Shown here in pieces: positions 48,903 to 60,178 of a stretch of 64,000 nucleotides of DNA (positions within the stretch are counted from its first letter, which is position 1; every line of letters starts with the position of its first letter). A program made the translations under genes and the position numbers. A model generated the notes under the pieces. The model worked only from the letters and a program-made list of their open reading frames with translations. It did no database searches and was not told the DNA's origin. The stretch spans positions 28,338,206 to 28,402,205 of the forward strand of contig NC_058044.1 in assembly GCF_020085105.1 (NCBI RefSeq), given 5' to 3'. This DNA comes from Siniperca chuatsi. Taxonomy: Eukaryota; Chordata; Actinopteri; Centrarchiformes; Sinipercidae.

Positions 48903-49858
48903 CTTACAATATCTGACCAATGTTATAGTATTGACATGGAGGTGGAGTCTCGAGTGTGATTCTCACACATTATTTTTACCCATCTGCATTTTAGCAGTTT
49001 TTTATACCTACTGTAAAAATGGGGGACATTTGTACTTCCTTCACACCCTATTAAGATAGGAGACTAAATGAAATTTTAATAACCACATGTGGAAACTGGA
49101 GGTTTGCATTAACATCTTAACATGTTACAGCAAGTGAATATAAAAATTAATTAAGCTATAGCTAGAGAAGGACAGTGGAAAACGTACAATTATCGCATCT
49201 GAATTATAAATGTAAAACTGTAAAAAATTATTGTTGTGATTACTGCATGAAGCGTTGATTGTTAAGATGTCCAGCTCAAATGAATAGCTAGATTTTTGTC
49301 AAAATTAGCTGCAAACAATGTCACAAAAGCACATTGTTTTTATGGAGATACAATACATTTTGCAAAAAATTGCAATGTAAGTGCCAAATTTAAATCTTAA
49401 ACCTAAACCTTTATGTCAAATCTAACTTTCTATCTTTCTAAATCTAAAATCATCTTCCCTAGATGTCTGATGACCTGAGATCTGTCATAACTGCCTATCA
49501 CAACCACATTTCAAGTGATGACATGACATACACATGCAGTCTTTTGTTTATATACAACACACACTTTAATTGCATTTCATGACACAGGTTGTTTCCTATT
49601 TTAAGTATATGTGTGTATGCATGTTTGTCTGTATACAGTATATGTGTGCAATATGGCATGTTTACAGTTAACACTCCTTGTAGCACTGCACAGCTTCATA
49701 CTTTCAACAGGGTTTTTTATGCCTGTCAACCCACGGATAACACGCTGTGCACACATAATGCATGCTGCTACTGTGTACAGTGCTTTTAAGACCAGTTTGA
49801 TGAGACACACACACAAACAAATAAACTGCCCCTCCTCCAACCCCAGCACATGAAACCT

Positions 49859-50141
49859 AAATGGTAAATGGCCTGTACTTGCATAGCGCCTTTCTAGTCT
49901 TTCCGACTACTCAAAGCACTTCACACTACATATCACATTCACACTCTGATGGCAGGTGCCAACTGCTCATCAGTACAAAGAATCTAACTAAGCATTCACA
50001 CACACACACCGAAGGCACAGCCCTCGGGAGCAGTGTCTTGCGCGAGGACACTTCGACATGTGGGCTGGGGGAAGCCGGGATCAAGCCACCGACCTTCCAA
50101 TTGGTGGACGACCCGCTCTACCAACAAGCCACAGCCTCCTA
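49859..50141 (+). repeat. Full-length dispersed fish repeat in unit C
   Basis: Same element and position as in unit B, differing by a few bases. Confidence 0.8.
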
Positions 50142-51308
50142 GTGTTGTCTTGTTCAAAGTCAGCAGCTCAAACGTTACTGTCTGCTCTTCAGACAATTAG
50201 CTATGGGACATAATGATACAGATGTCTAAATGCACAAGTTGTTTGCTACATACAGGTGATTTTATTAGTTTTGGGGTAGAAAGACATTTCGTAGGCTTTA
50301 ACTTACATTTATCAATGGGAGGCATTGGGAAGCTTTGATGTGAATCGCATTCAAAAATAACTGACTCTTTATTCTGTCTTGTTTTGACTTTCACTTTACC
50401 CACCCTCTTTTATTCAGATGTGTTTCTCTTCCTTTATTTTGGGTTTCCAATATCACCATGATAATGTGTTGGTTAGAATATATTTTGTCATTGCAATACA
50501 CTGCTGACTAGGATCAGTTTTAGTCCCTTCATTCACAACTTTAATGATTGGTGGGAGGAAAAATCCTATATGCGTGACCCCAGGAAACAATATTTGGCCT
50601 GTATCCTACATGTTGTGATTAAAGGAAAGGTCATTTGAAATTATACTTGTTTAGTGATCAGCTGGAAGTTAAATTTTTTAATACGAGAGCTATCAGTGAG
50701 CATGAATACATTTCAAGTAACTAATTTACACTTATATCTGTGTCTTCTTTCAGCATGAATCCCTCCCCTCTACACCTCAGCCTACAGAAGGGAAGGCAAT
50801 CACATTTTAAATTGTAGCTGCAAAGTAGTACAGTGAAAAAGTTCCAAAGAAAGTAGTAAAATTAAACTCAATAGCATGTATGATATATGGGATAAAAGTT
50901 ATTATTTAACTAAATTAGTTTAATTGGTTCATATATGGTTATGGTTATTTATGGTTCATGAATATACAGTACATTTCAGCGTTACACGCAAACCACAAAA
51001 TTACACAGTATCTTTTAATAAATAAAATCAGACAGACACCTGTATTGTCTTTGTTGATGCTTTATTGGCAGATATTGTAACTAACACAAAAGAAGCAGAT
51101 GAAAAGGTGGATTATCAAACATCATTTCTCACAAACACATATTTGGATTACATTTGAGAAATTGAGAACAGATATAACTATTTTTGCAAACAAAAGTCAA
51201 ACAAAGGAAGATAGGGAGAGTATCAGTGTAAAATATGCAATTAACTACAAGACCATCATAAAATCAAATCTATGCTCTCATCACCCCATCTCACATCAAC
51301 AGCTGACC

Positions 51309-53228
51309 TCATCCTGACTGACTGACTGGCTGAGGTAGCTTCTTCCCCATCTCTCCAAGAAGGACCCCATTTCTGGTGTGGAAGACCTTGGCCAGAGAGG
51401 GACTCATGGGGGACGGTGTGTATTCTTGACATTGGTCACCACTAAGACTTTCTGCGCACTCTACTATGTAGGAGAAGAAGAAGGTACCATGATTTAACAT
51501 GCAGGAGTCGCTCACCTGCCCTCTATGCAGATCAAATGAACACTCGCCAAGCTGATCACTGTTCCAGTAAGAATCCTCATCATAAATACTGAATGTTAGT
51601 TTGTCTTTCATGTTGATGGTTATGGGTCCAAATTCAAATGTCTCTGGCCATTTAGGATTGTCATTGTCACCTATGATGACAGTGCGCTTATTCTGATGAC
51701 CGTATCTAACCTCCACTGAACCATCTGTCTGAGTCCACTTATCACCATACAGACCCTCTGCATAGAGCTTGAAGACCTTTAATGTTGCAAGACCTTTCCC
51801 AGCAGGACAGCAGTTTGACTTGATATTCTGATTGCTGTTGCAAACACAAGCACAAGGATCCCTTTTGCTGGATCTGTCCCCAATCTTACAGGTTTCTGAG
51901 CATTTCTTCAACACTGCATTTTTCTTGATGTACATCTCCACCTCTTGCTTCAGTCCGGCGCTGGCAGGATGTCCAATGGGCAGTATGGTGTGCAGGGGCT
52001 TGATGTTGTATCGGACCACATCAGGGGTGTTTTTCAGTGAGTTAAGCCAGTTGTTATAGACAGAGGGGTTTGACTGGCCTTCAAAGAGGACATCAGCTCC
52101 GTCAATGTTTCCGCCAATGATCTCTGTGATGCGCTCATTAAATGTGCTACTGAAACTTTGTTTAGAGTCTAACTTCTTCTTCTTTGCCTGACAGTGTTCG
52201 TACATGGCCTTAATGCTGGCACTACTTGCAAAGCTAGCCGAGGCCTCAACTGACAAACAGTCACTGACGTCTGTGGCTGACAGTCCATTCATGGTTGCCT
52301 CACAGGTCCTGACAGAAGTGATGGCCTTTAGCTCCCCTCCCAGAGACACTTGTATGATGTAATGTGTACCATATGTGTCGATCAGATTGCGATATAATAT
52401 CTCTGTTTTACGTGAATATGAAGGAAGGGCGTTCACGGCTGATTCAAATTCATGACTCAAGGGAGGTTTTGTTGCCAGTCTGTAGCTGTGAAGCACAGGA
52501 AGTACATAGATTAGTTACAGTCTATCACAGTCCCATTTTATTCACATGTCACTGTTTATGTTATTTGTTTAAAGCAAATTGCTGTCACTATTGCCAACTA
52601 TACAGAACACTAAAACAAAGCATTTCTCAGTGAACTGACCAAATAAATTCAGAGTTAATGACGCAAAGACAAACATCTGTCCACATACTCACCGGTAGAA
52701 GCTACAGAAGACAGAATGGCTAAGGAAGGTGTAGTGGTCTTGTTTGGACTTTTGCATGGCAAAGGTAGATTCTTTGGAGTGTGAACCTCCAAAGCCAACC
52801 CCAACAGTGACAGAAGGGTCTACAGGTATTTCAAGGCCAATTTTCCAGTCATTGGACACAGATGACGTGGAATCATTGACAAGAGTTTCGACAGAATTAT
52901 AGACCATACTGGAGACCTTTAAACTGCACTGGGGGAGGCTTCTCCAGTCCACCACAGCAACTGGGACCTTCTGGCTCTCTCCATTCATGTAGCTGTTTCT
53001 GTATAGCCTGCAAGTGCCATTGCCAAGCTTCCATGTTTCAGTGTCGATGACATAGGCACCTTTCCGCTCCATCGTGACGATGTCAAAGCCTTCTCCACCC
53101 AGATTGTAACCAGGGACAAAGTGAGCCTTTTCACACTGCTGTGGTGTACCAATAAAGCTTACACTGGATGGCAGACACAGAGGACTCCATGCCCAGCACA
53201 GGAGCATGAGATGCCACAGCCTTGCCAT
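51309..53228 (-). CDS. prf1-like: Perforin-1-like pore-forming protein, copy C (intact)
   Basis: Two coding exons, 53,228-52,693 and 52,485-51,309, joined across a 207-base GT-AG intron inside an arginine codon (residue 179), give 570 residues; mammalian perforin-1 has about 555. The ATG directly follows an acceptor (TTCATACAG). Seen: a signal peptide at about 1-22, a glycine-rich segment ending VTVGVGFGGSHS (first membrane-inserting region), the MACPF signature YGTHY at 217-221 with GG at 228-229, an EGF-like cysteine shelf at about 374-405, and a C2 domain at about 410-535. Aspartates at 427, 433, 481, 483 and 489 fit the five calcium ligands known in mouse perforin. The family is stored in cytotoxic granules and forms calcium-dependent pores in target membranes. 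The poly(A) signal is at 51,061-51,066 (minus). Unlike A and B it has no frameshift. Confidence 0.95.
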
Positions 53229-53376
53229 CTGTATGAAAGGGTTAAATAAGAAGAGAAGATACAATGGCATGGACACAATCAGTTAAACAATGCTAACTAC
53301 TGAATAGGAAGAATTTGATGTGAAAGATTACTCAACTCAAACTATTATTTTCCGATCGAATACTCAGGGGTCTTAC

Positions 53377-53408
53377 CGTGACTGTTGACAGCAAGCTCTG
53401 TTTGGCAG
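53377..53408 (-). promoter_or_regulatory. Non-coding exon 1 and donor of copy C
   Basis: Donor CACG|GTAAGACC at 53,377/53,376. The intron to the coding exon is 148 bases, shorter than the 193 bases in A and B because of a deletion near 53,300. A TATA-like TATAAG lies at about 53,428-53,433 on the minus strand. Confidence 0.55.
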
Positions 53409-53591
53409 CTTACAATATCTGACCAATCTTATAGTATTGATGTGGAGGTGGAGTCTCTGCCTCTGTGATTTTTTCAGGTTATTTTTATGCATCTGCATTT
53501 CAGCAGTTTTTTATACCTGCTGTAAAAATGGGTGACATTTGTACTTCCTTCACACCCTATTAAGATAGGAGACTAAATTAAACTTTAATAA

Positions 53592-53601
53592 CCACATGTG
53601 G
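53592..53601. promoter_or_regulatory. Conserved CCACATGTGG palindrome upstream of perforin exon 1
   Basis: The perfect 10-base palindrome CCACATGTGG lies about 190-210 bases upstream of the exon 1 donor in all three units (44,526-44,535; 49,083-49,092; 53,592-53,601). It contains an E-box (CATGTG) and two inverted RUNX-type cores (AACCACA/TGTGGA). RUNX factors control perforin in mammalian cytotoxic cells. A role here is inference. Confidence 0.3.
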
Positions 53602-53749
53602 AAACTGGAGGTTTGTGGTAACATCTTAACCTAATACAGCAAGTGAATATAAAAATTAATTAAGCTATAGCTAGAGAAGGACAGTGGAAAACGTACAATT
53701 ATCGCATCTGAATTATAAATGTAAAAATGTAAAATATTAACAACATGTT

Positions 53750-53931
53750 GGGTGGATTTTTTGCCATTCTAGGGGTAGACTCTAGGGATGGCAATGTCTC
53801 TCAGTAACTATGTTAGTTGTTTGGTCAATGTTGAAATATCTCAACAAATATTCAAATAATTGCCATGAAATTTTTGCCCACAGATGATAAATCCTTGTGA
53901 CTTTGATGATCCTCTGACTTTTCCTCTAGCG
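53750..53931. repeat. Dispersed fish repeat, left half (split by hAT)
   Basis: The words GTCAATGTTGAAATATCTCA, TTGCCATGAAATTTTTGCC and GACTTTGATGATCCTCTGAC belong to a common repeat with internal ~130-base periodicity. The right half continues at 55,513 (GTGTCACCATCAGGTTGACA), and another copy lies at 57,362-57,520. Confidence 0.6.
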
Positions 53932-54252
53932 CAGACCTGGGCAAACTACGGCCCGCAGGCCATATCCGGCTCTTTGTACGTCCCTGTCCGGCCTGAGTGA
54001 GGCCAATCATAAATTATAGGGATGCACTGAAATTTGGCCACTGAAAATTTTCGGCCGAAATACCTAAATCACCGAAACAACACGGCCAAAACACAATTGT
54101 AATGACGCAATTAAAAAGCGCAGCCAGCACACGGTTATCTGGATAAGAGCCAACATGTCTGCGGTGTGGACTTATTTCAATATCTCGGAGCGTGCGTGAG
54201 CTGTGAGTGAAGGTGAACAGCGATAAGTGACGCTAGCCAGGTTACCCTCAAG

Positions 54253-54501
54253 ATGTCGGCTCACGCTAAGAAAAGAAAAGTTGATAACGAATGCCGTGTT
54301 TTCAACAAGACATGGACGGCCAAGTATTTCTTTACAGAAATTAAAGGTAAAGCCGTGTGCTTAATCTGTGGTACACAGGTCACCGTGTTAAAGGATTATA
54401 ATTTGAATCGCCACTACACGACCAAGCATGAGGATAAATACAGAAATCTGTCTGATGAAGAGCGTGCGCGGGAGTCTGATGCATTGCTAGCAAAACTGTA
54501 A
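54253..54501 (+). pseudogene. hAT transposase N-terminus, zinc-finger-like (GTF2IRD2/ZBED-like)
   Basis: The frame starts MSAHAKKRKVDNECRVF and carries CLICGTQVTVLKDYNLNRHY followed by TTKHE: a C-x2-C..H-x4-H zinc-binding arrangement of the BED type found in hAT transposases and in the domesticated GTF2IRD2 C-terminus. It stops after 82 residues. A second frame (54,717-54,953, from LQLKNRAANFDCFYLALDES to MKGTTTGNDLF) is the start of the catalytic region with its conserved LDES, and it also breaks. No intact transposase can be read. Confidence 0.85.
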
Positions 54502-54949
54502 ACCCAACAAGGACTTTTTACGAAACTTCACACCCCCAGAGATGCAGCCGTCAGGACAAGTTATGTAATTTCTCACAAAATCACCAGAAAAAGTAAGGCC
54601 TTTTCTGACAGAGAGTTTATTAAGGAGTGCTTATTGGACTCTGTTGCGCTGAAGGGTGCATTTGAGAACGTGTCACTCTCACTGTAAAGAGGCGGGTTGA
54701 GGACATCGCTGGAAACTTGGAGCTTCAGCTGAAGAACAGAGCGGCCAACTTTGACTGTTTTTATCTGGCTTTGGATGAGAGCTGCAATGTACGTGACACC
54801 GCCCAGCTACTCATCTTCTTACGTGGGATAACTGCAGACTTTCAAATCACGGAGGAGTTGGCAGCCATGCAGTCAATGAAAGGGACAACCACTGGTAATG
54901 ACTTGTTCACAGAGGTAAATGCTCCCTCAAAGAGGAGACCTTTCCACAC

Positions 54950-55162
54950 CTGAGGAGGCATGCTCAGAGGATTCTAGTCCTCTGTGGATCTACCTATGTA
55001 TGTGAACAGACATTCTGCGTGATGAAGTTCAACAAATCCAAACACAGATCCTCTATCACTGATGACCACCTCTCAGCTGTCCTTCGCGTAGCCACCTCAG
55101 ACATTCATCCAGATTTCAATGTCCTTGTTCAAGCCCAGAACAGACTGGATTATTCTCACTGA
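54950..55162 (+). pseudogene. hAT transposase C-terminal dimerisation segment
   Basis: Translation gives GSTYVCEQTFCVMKFNKSKH and RSSITDDHLSAVLRVATSD, then the stretch ending AQNRLDYSH and a stop. This is the conserved hAT C-terminal dimerisation region. It directly follows the N-terminal part, so several hundred catalytic residues have been deleted between the two. Confidence 0.85.
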
Positions 55163-55512
55163 AGAGGTAAAATGAGGTGGAAAACAAGTTATTGTTTGTT
55201 GTATTGCTGTATTTCTATAAACTTGTTGTTTGTTGTTTTTCATTGTTTGTGGAGATTAACAAGTTAAAAATAAATTGCACTGATTCAATAATTGTTTTTG
55301 TTTTCTTATTTGACCTATACACCACAATTTCACATTGCCTAATATAAATATTTACAGAATAGTTTTATTCTTCCGATTATCAGTACCAGCTATTCAAAAT
55401 ATATAATTTAGTGCATTTTACAATTGAAGAAAGTTGAGCAGAATTAAGTTTAAGTTATCATTGGTTTGGCCCTCTGACACAATTCAGGTTTCTCATTAAT
55501 TGCCCACCCCTG

Positions 55513-55660
55513 CTCTAGTGTCACCATCAGGTTGACATTTTTGTTTTTGTGTGAGATGTCTTGTCAACTATTTGGTGAATTACCATAAACTTTGGTACAC
55601 ATATTCAATGACCCCAGATGAGGTATCCTAATGACTTTTGTTGGGACTCCACAAATTAAT
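55513..55660. repeat. Dispersed fish repeat, right half
   Basis: Continuation of 53,750-53,931 after the hAT insertion (GTGTCACCATCAGGTTGACA, TTGGTGAATTACCATAAACT). Confidence 0.6.
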
Positions 55661-57361
55661 TCATTCATTTGGGTGATTGAACTTTTGTTAAGGAGACTGC
55701 CTTCTCTTTTGTCCCACAATCCTGAGAGCCAATGAATGCAGCATTGGCCAGTCTGACCTGTGACCCAGATGTCACCAGGTCAATAAAAAGGTCAGCAATG
55801 ATTTGTTCTTGTTCTTTGTCCTGGAATCCTTCATTGCAGCGGACAGCCGTGGCTGTCTCCCTCTCAGTGTGGCCTGCTCACCAGCAGACACCCACCTGAA
55901 CTCTCTCCTCCTGGCTTCGCTGTGTTATCTGCTCGGAGATGCTCAGGTGAAACTAGCTATTAACAGATACGCAGGTAGATTCCTTCCTGAGGGCAGGGCT
56001 TATGTAACACAGAGTAGCTTAAATTTCTAGTTTCTGTCCCATTTTTTCACAATTGAGAATGACTTCCGGATGGGAGCCGAAACGTCTTGATTCTGAAAAC
56101 AGTGTCCAGATGACTATGACTGAAAACTTTTCTACGATAGAACACTCCTGGACGAATGAGGGACTACACCGTCTTATCTACTCGGAGCAGAAACACGCAG
56201 CAGAACTGAAGTCTTTGGTCTTACTGCAGCGACACGAGAGGCTGCTAGATCTCTGCAACAAAGTTTAGTAAACGGCTGCCTAACTTCACATGCTAACAGG
56301 AGCACAAAGCAAGTTAACGCAGAGCAGTTAACTCTGTAAGGACAACCACAGGCGGAGCAACCGGCTTCCTCCAACCTCTACAAGCGGACACTGCACAGCA
56401 AATGACGCTTCCACAGTGGAAACACAATTATTCCCAGCTTGGCTCGTCTACAACAGACTGACCACCAGCTAACAGCAGCACCAAAGCCATCTCTCTTTCC
56501 CTCGAGTAACATAACAACTGGGCATAGCATAGAGTAACAGTTGGCTTGGCTAAGCACAGGACCATTTAGTCAATGATGTACATGTACTGATGTGTTTTTC
56601 TGAGGTTTTGTTGTGACGTGTTTATCTATTAGGTTAATTTGGTAGCTACATACTAAGTTGATGTTAGTTACATTATGCTCCACACAGACATGTGCATGCT
56701 AACTAACTCCTTTCAACTTGGCACTGTTATCCTAAACAGATCATTCACATGCACCTCTAGTTTGGCCCTTTAAATACAACCACACACGGCAGAGAGTAAC
56801 TTTAAAGCTCCCGCTGCACATGTTCCTTTGTTTCTGACCACGTGGGTTCATGCTCATGCACGCGAGACATATGGAGGCAGAACAAAGAAACACACACACA
56901 TTCCTTTTGGGACGCACCCAGACCTACTCACACATACACACACACACCCTTTGTTCTGTAGTCTAGTGTAGTTAGTCTTCATATTATGTGCTTTTGCTTT
57001 GTTTGTCTTTTAAATAAATTCTTGTTTATAATTATGCTGGTTTCTTTAATGTTGCAGAAGAGTGAAAAATTTGCCAACCTCTTCTATGTTGAACTCCAAA
57101 TCCTTCAACCTACTAGCTATCAATAGTAATTTTGGTTAGTTATTAATATACTTATTAATCTGAGTTCCAATTTGATACTTTAGGGTATTTTATGAGACTC
57201 AATCAGTTAATTGGCCATCATTTCTCTTCTTTAAAAGAGTGGTGCCCCCGAGGACTTTATTCATTAAAGTTATTTACGATTTATCTCTGGTAATTCTGAT
57301 AGCCATAATTAATTGATCACACCTACACAAGTGGGTGTCCCCCCTTTAACCATTGTAAATC
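55661..57361. other. Unassigned stretch, possibly an LTR-like element
   Basis: No convincing gene. A frame at 55,803-56,030 (75 codons) has an acceptor-like TTCATTGCAG and a donor-like CTCAGGTGAAAC around 55,840-55,953 but is not recognised. About 56,058-56,180 contains GGAGCCGAAACGTCTTGATT, a dispersed-repeat word. Between about 56,560 and 57,361 there is a polyadenylation-like TTTAAATAAATTCTTG at 57,009 and a CACCC/GGGTG-rich end, which would fit a solo LTR. Both borders are unproven. Confidence 0.25.
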
Positions 57362-57525
57362 CCAACACTTTGGTGGTCCCCTGACTTTTCATCTGCTGTC
57401 ACCAGTAGGTTGACCTTTTGTAGTTAAGTTAAATGTCTTGAAACTTATTAGATGGATTTAAATGAAATGTGATACAGATATTCATGTTTTCCATTGGATG
57501 AATTGGCCCATATGGCCAGCCTTAT
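57362..57525. repeat. Further copy of the dispersed repeat
   Basis: The words CTTTGGTGGTCCCCTGACTT and CACCAGTAGGTTGACCTTTT match the repeat flanking the hAT element. Confidence 0.55.
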
Positions 57526-57639
57526 TCAACAACTTATTCTCTCCAACTTCCATAAATTATTCAAAACTTCACCTCTTCGTTGTGATGTGATTTTTGCCAG
57601 TAAAGTAGGAAATTGACTAGCCAGCTGTAGGACCTTCCA

Positions 57640-59310
57640 GTTCACTTTTCACCTTGATTACACACAGATGATCTCCATTCAAATTATTTGGTGACTTCTA
57701 AAAACAAATGTCTGCACCAGTGACTATTTGTGTGTCATTATACTAGTGTTTTATATTTGTACTTAATTTAGATGCATTTTCAGGAATTTGTTTTCACTTG
57801 GCTGGCTAACTTCACCGAATGTGATTCAGTGCAAAACAACAAAACATGAACTCCAAGGGGGGTGAATAATTTTTATATATAAATGCGTGGTGATTGAACA
57901 AACATCATATTGAATGATAGCGCTTAAAGCACTTAAACATGCAGTATAAATAGCACTTGTGAATAATGGACAGTGGTAGTCATCTCCAGAGATGCATACA
58001 AACTTCCTGTGTCACACAGAACTGTGCTCTCTGTTAGTGCTGCAAGTTTGCAGATGCATTCCACTGTGAACAGTACAAAATATTTTTATAATAATTACAC
58101 ATTGAATAATGTGTGCAATGATAAACTATGATTACAAGAAGCAAAATTTGTTCATAAGCTTTCTTTTTACTGTTTGAACGGTACTCTATCATGGCAACAG
58201 TGCATGTCCTGTTCCCATACCACATGAACCACACATTTGGCCTTTATTAAGTTTTGTTCATCTGACGCATTTCTCACTGTGTATCATGTGGTCAAGCTCA
58301 TTTCCTTGAGTGAGGAAGCTTCATTTTGCAGTAGACTTATTGTATATGGAACTTTATCTTAAAGTAAGAAGAAAAGTTGCACAATATATTGAAGAGGCCA
58401 TTTAGGTGTTTAAATAAATGTGTAAGTCATTAAGTTACTGTAAAGAACCATACCATTGTCTTTGCAGGTTTAGCTCTTTAAATGCAAACCATATACACAT
58501 ATTTGCTGTTAGAAAATCATGTTCAGGATACAGTACAGGTATTTGTTACACCTTGATTACACACAGATGATCTCCATTCCAGTTAATATGTGACCTCTAA
58601 AAGACTTGTTACACCAATGATGATTTAAACGTGGCATTGTGTGAAGAATATGTATGCAATCATATTTAAATCATTATTTACTTTTTTAGATCAATTTGAT
58701 GAGATTTATTTTATTTTATTTAGTCTTTTTCTGTTGAGTGTTGACCCCAAGTATAGCCATAGTGACTGAGTGTAGAACAATTAAACGTCCAAAATTCTAA
58801 GTGGGTTGAATGTTTTTCTCTGTAAATACATAGTGTTTGAACAAATGTCACATTCAATTATAGTGCTCTTAGCATTTAGAGTAAAAATCATAATTGTGCA
58901 TGTAGAACAGTGACAATCATCTCAAGAGATGACAAGACTTCCTGTGTCACATGACGGAGCTGTGCTATTTGTCAGTGCTGCAAGTTTGCAGCTGCATCCC
59001 ACCTTAAAACACAACAAAACAATCTCTAAAAGTATATACTGACTAATATGTGAAGTGATCACAGAATCTTGTTTTGCAAGTTTGTCATATGTAAATTTGC
59101 TTCATGTTGGATTAATTATAGCATTCTACCAGAATGAGAAGATGCAATTCTTCCTTTTAGGCCTTTTATGTACTCGAGCATAGCAACCCTGCAACAACAC
59201 ATTAAACCATATGTCACATGTTTGGTCTTTTGTCAACCTTTGGTCAACCTCGTTTACTAGAATGAGAAAGCTTAATTTTCCAGTAGATATTTTATTTATT
59301 TTTTATGGTT
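57640..59310. repeat. Diverged direct duplication, two copies of ~0.8-0.9 kb
   Basis: Copy 1 (about 57,650-58,345) and copy 2 (about 58,545-59,290) share, in order: CCTTGATTACACACAGATGA followed by TCTCCATT; GTGAC.TCTAAAA; GGGTGAAT/GGTTGAAT; CTTCCTGTGTCACA; GTGCTGCAAGTTTGCAG; GGCAACAGTGCA/GCAACCCTGCAA; ATGAGAAAGCTT-type ends. Divergence is substantial. The left word is also a known terminus of a DNA-element family related to the fragment at 33,690. Confidence 0.65.
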
Positions 59311-59975
59311 AAGCACCACTCCAAAATGATTGAAACAGTTATTATTATTGTTATTAAGACTAAAAGCTTTATTTGTGTAGCTTTCTTTCAGTGGTATGTT
59401 AATAATTCCACTTTAATTCCACCTTTTTATTTTCTGTCATAGTTCCATTATTGAAGCAGCATCTCCTTTTGTTTTTTATTTCATCCGTTTAAATTGCTCC
59501 TTATTTTACTCTTAATTTTTTGCATTTTATTGCATTATACTGTATATCTGTTGGTTTTGTCTTTTGTGAAGCCCTTTGTAATTTGTTTTAGTGCACCATA
59601 AATAAAGTTATTATTAGTTTTATTATTACTATTATTGTTGTTAACTTTTTTAGATAAAAATGAAAAGTTACACAATATAATGCAGAGACTAAGTGGGTAC
59701 TCAAAGTACAGAACGTAAATGTGTTAATTAAAAACTCTAAGCACTTGTACTGTAGATCTTTTAACACACTTTTAGTTTATCTGGGAGGTTGCACTTCCAA
59801 TTTCTGATGACATTTAGCTCATGTTCCTCTTGAGTTTGAATGCACTTATTGTCCCCCACCCACTCTCCCCCCAAACCTCTCTCTCTTTCTCTCTTTCAAA
59901 ACCTCTCTCTCTCACTCTAAACCTCTCTCTCTCTCTCAAAACTTAACACGGCAGTGGCAGATGGCCGCCCACTGT
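59311..59975. other. AT-rich and CT-rich stretch, no gene
   Basis: TTATTA-type runs lie at 59,340-59,360 and 59,610-59,640, and a (CT)n tract at 59,877-59,938. Nothing coding. Confidence 0.6.
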
Positions 59976-60178
59976 TGAGTCTGATTCTGTCTGAGGTTTC
60001 TGCCTGTTAATAGGAAGTTTTTCCTTGCCACTGTCGTCAAATGCTTGCTCATGGTGGGATTTATTGGGTCTCTGTAAATAATATTATAAAGAGTATGGTC
60101 TAGACCTGCTCTATAGGAAAAGTGCAATGAGATAACTCCTGTTATGAATTGGCGCAATATAAATAAAATTGAATTGCA
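59976..60178 (+). mobile_element. 3' end of an L2/Rex1-type LINE (or derived non-autonomous copy)
   Basis: It matches the 3' UTR of the element ending at 32,316: GTCTCTGTAAATAATATTAT, GTATGGTCTAGACCTGCTCT, AGTGCAATGAGATAACTCC, and the tail AATATAAATAAAATTGAATT. No coding part remains. Confidence 0.8.

Larger units (their letters stand above)
44933..49490. repeat. Tandem unit B of the perforin array
   Basis: Second direct repeat, about 4,558 bases. It contains the full dispersed repeat at 45,301-45,583, a (TA)n run at 46,333-46,352, the gene, and the 5' flank. The junction with C shows no extra sequence. Confidence 0.93.
49491..53736. repeat. Tandem unit C of the perforin array
   Basis: Third direct repeat. 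It matches the 3' side of B closely, lacks the (TA)n run near 50,893, and shows more differences from A and B in the gene and promoter (for example about 55 bases missing at 53,297-53,307). Similarity ends near 53,736 in GTAAAAATGTAAAATATTAA. Confidence 0.9.
53932..55512 (+). mobile_element. hAT transposon with internally deleted transposase
   Basis: Ends are CAGACCTGGGCAA and the inverse of CAGGGGTGGGCAA. Flanking 8-bp repeats CTCTAGCG (53,924-53,931) and CTCTAGTG (55,513-55,520) differ at one base, as expected of an old 8-bp hAT duplication. The element has inserted into the dispersed repeat to either side. Length is 1,581 bases; autonomous hATs are usually 2.5-4 kb, so the middle is missing. 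Confidence 0.88.
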
